32,016 bases of DNA from Planctomyces sp. SH-PL62. Its GTDB lineage: Bacteria > Planctomycetota > Planctomycetia > Planctomycetales > Planctomycetaceae. Every line of letters starts with the position of its first letter. Positions within the stretch are counted from its first letter, which is position 1. This document shows positions 31,659-32,016 of this stretch, in pieces. The DNA lies in contig CAMDDX010000045.1 in the NCBI GenBank assembly GCA_945893075.1, forward strand, positions 1-32,016, in the 5' to 3' direction. The notes beneath the pieces are model-generated. The model was not told the DNA's origin and ran no database searches. It was given only the letters and a program-made list of their open reading frames with translations. Position numbers and translations under genes: made by a program.

Positions 31659-31964
31659 TCATGCGTCCGTTTCCCAGCGCTGCACGAGCCCGTCGTCCGG
31701 GTCGATGACCACTCCCACGAATCGAAATCCACATTTCGCGAGCACTCGTGACGAGGCGATGTTGTCGTGCCTCGTATGCGCCCGCACAACGCAAACGCCC
31801 GGCGTTCGCCGCGCGAACTCAATCAAGGCTCGCGCGGCTTCGGTCTCCATTTGAGGAAATTTGAATCCCCGATGGTACTCACGCCGCTGGTCGAAGATCA
31901 GCGATTCAAACCCAATGCAACCGCCATAGCGTGTCAGAAATGTGTCAGATTCGGATTGGGACAT
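31659..31964 (-). CDS. GNAT-type N-acetyltransferase, N-terminally shortened remnant
   Basis: 101 residues, against about 160-180 for a complete GNAT enzyme. The C-terminal half is typical of the RimJ/RimL-like group: TEAARALIEFAR, then VVRAHTRHDNIASSRVLAKCGFRFVG, the acetyl-CoA-pocket helix and strand. The first 40 residues do not show strands 1-4, and the usual acetyl-CoA loop (Q/RxxGxG/A) is replaced by EYHRGFKFPQME. The only ATG for the full frame (31964) directly follows the T run of a terminator, so it has no ribosome-binding site. The gene is probably a truncated remnant left by a rearrangement; an ORF beginning at the internal ATG (Met39) would be too short to fold as a GNAT. Confidence 0.55.
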   Translation of the reverse strand: MSQSESDTFLTRYGGCIGFESLIFDQRREYHRGFKFPQMETEAARALIEFARRTPGVCVVRAHTRHDNIASSRVLAKCGFRFVGVVIDPDDGLVQRWETDA

Positions 31965-31999
31965 AAAAAAAGGACTTACGACAATTGTCGTAAGTCCTT
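31964..31999 (-). terminator. Intrinsic terminator for a leftward gene beyond the right edge
   Basis: Bases 31970-31999 are a perfect 30-bp palindrome (AAGGACTTACGACAA and its complement). Read leftward it is followed by a run of T (31964-31970), so transcription coming from beyond the window would stop here. Read rightward there is no T run. Confidence 0.75.
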
Positions 32000-32016
32000 C
32001 TCGGCAAAGAGTCGGG

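Overview
The window looks like a piece of a planctomycete chromosome. The evidence is family content: two DUF1559 pseudopilin-like proteins with the H-x9-DG type tail, small lipoproteins with a carboxypeptidase-regulatory-like fold, FG-GAP/VCBS and CRTAC1 (ASPIC/UnbV) proteins, PQQ-type propeller proteins, a Tat-exported Gfo/Idh/MocA oxidoreductase, and dispersed palindromic repeats between genes. No rRNA, tRNA or CRISPR array was seen.

Layout. (1) 1-811: the right end of an IS66-family element (transposase C-terminus and terminal inverted repeat), joined to the 3' part of an outer-membrane-like gene whose 5' part is missing. (2) 826-3557, minus strand: an EF-G-like GTPase followed by a small antitoxin/ParE-RelE toxin pair. 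(3) 3746-21649: the core of the window, eleven envelope genes from five paralogous families: DUF1559 pseudopilin-like (x2), small lipoprotein (x2), membrane-anchored TPR (x5 including variants), CRTAC1 lipoprotein (x2) and FG-GAP proteins carrying a CxxCH haem motif (x2; these two are convergent, 9 nt apart). The two units are arranged roughly head-to-head: DUF1559-lipoprotein-TPR on the minus strand at the left and DUF1559-lipoprotein-TPR-CRTAC1-TPR on the plus strand at the right, with the cytochrome-like genes, another CRTAC1 gene and two TPR genes between them. (4) 21744-31501, minus strand: five genes for exported proteins (unknown membrane protein, a giant methyltransferase-like/propeller/LamG fusion, a PQQ-like propeller, a Gfo/Idh/MocA oxidoreductase, an alpha/beta hydrolase), separated by palindromic repeats. 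(5) 31659-32016: a short GNAT-like ORF whose start codon abuts a perfect 30-bp palindromic terminator.

How they may work together (inference). The repeated set of pseudopilin-like protein, lipoprotein, single-TM TPR protein and calcium-binding beta-propeller proteins, two of them with a c-type haem site, suggests an envelope assembly encoded in two diverged copies. No function for such an assembly is known to me. This is the best candidate for an undescribed system here. The right-hand block looks like ordinary planctomycete secreted carbohydrate/ester metabolism, but the fused 1301-residue protein is unusual.

Starts were moved downstream from the longest possible ORF where a lipoprotein signal, prepilin signal or Shine-Dalgarno site argued for it; these choices are stated per gene.
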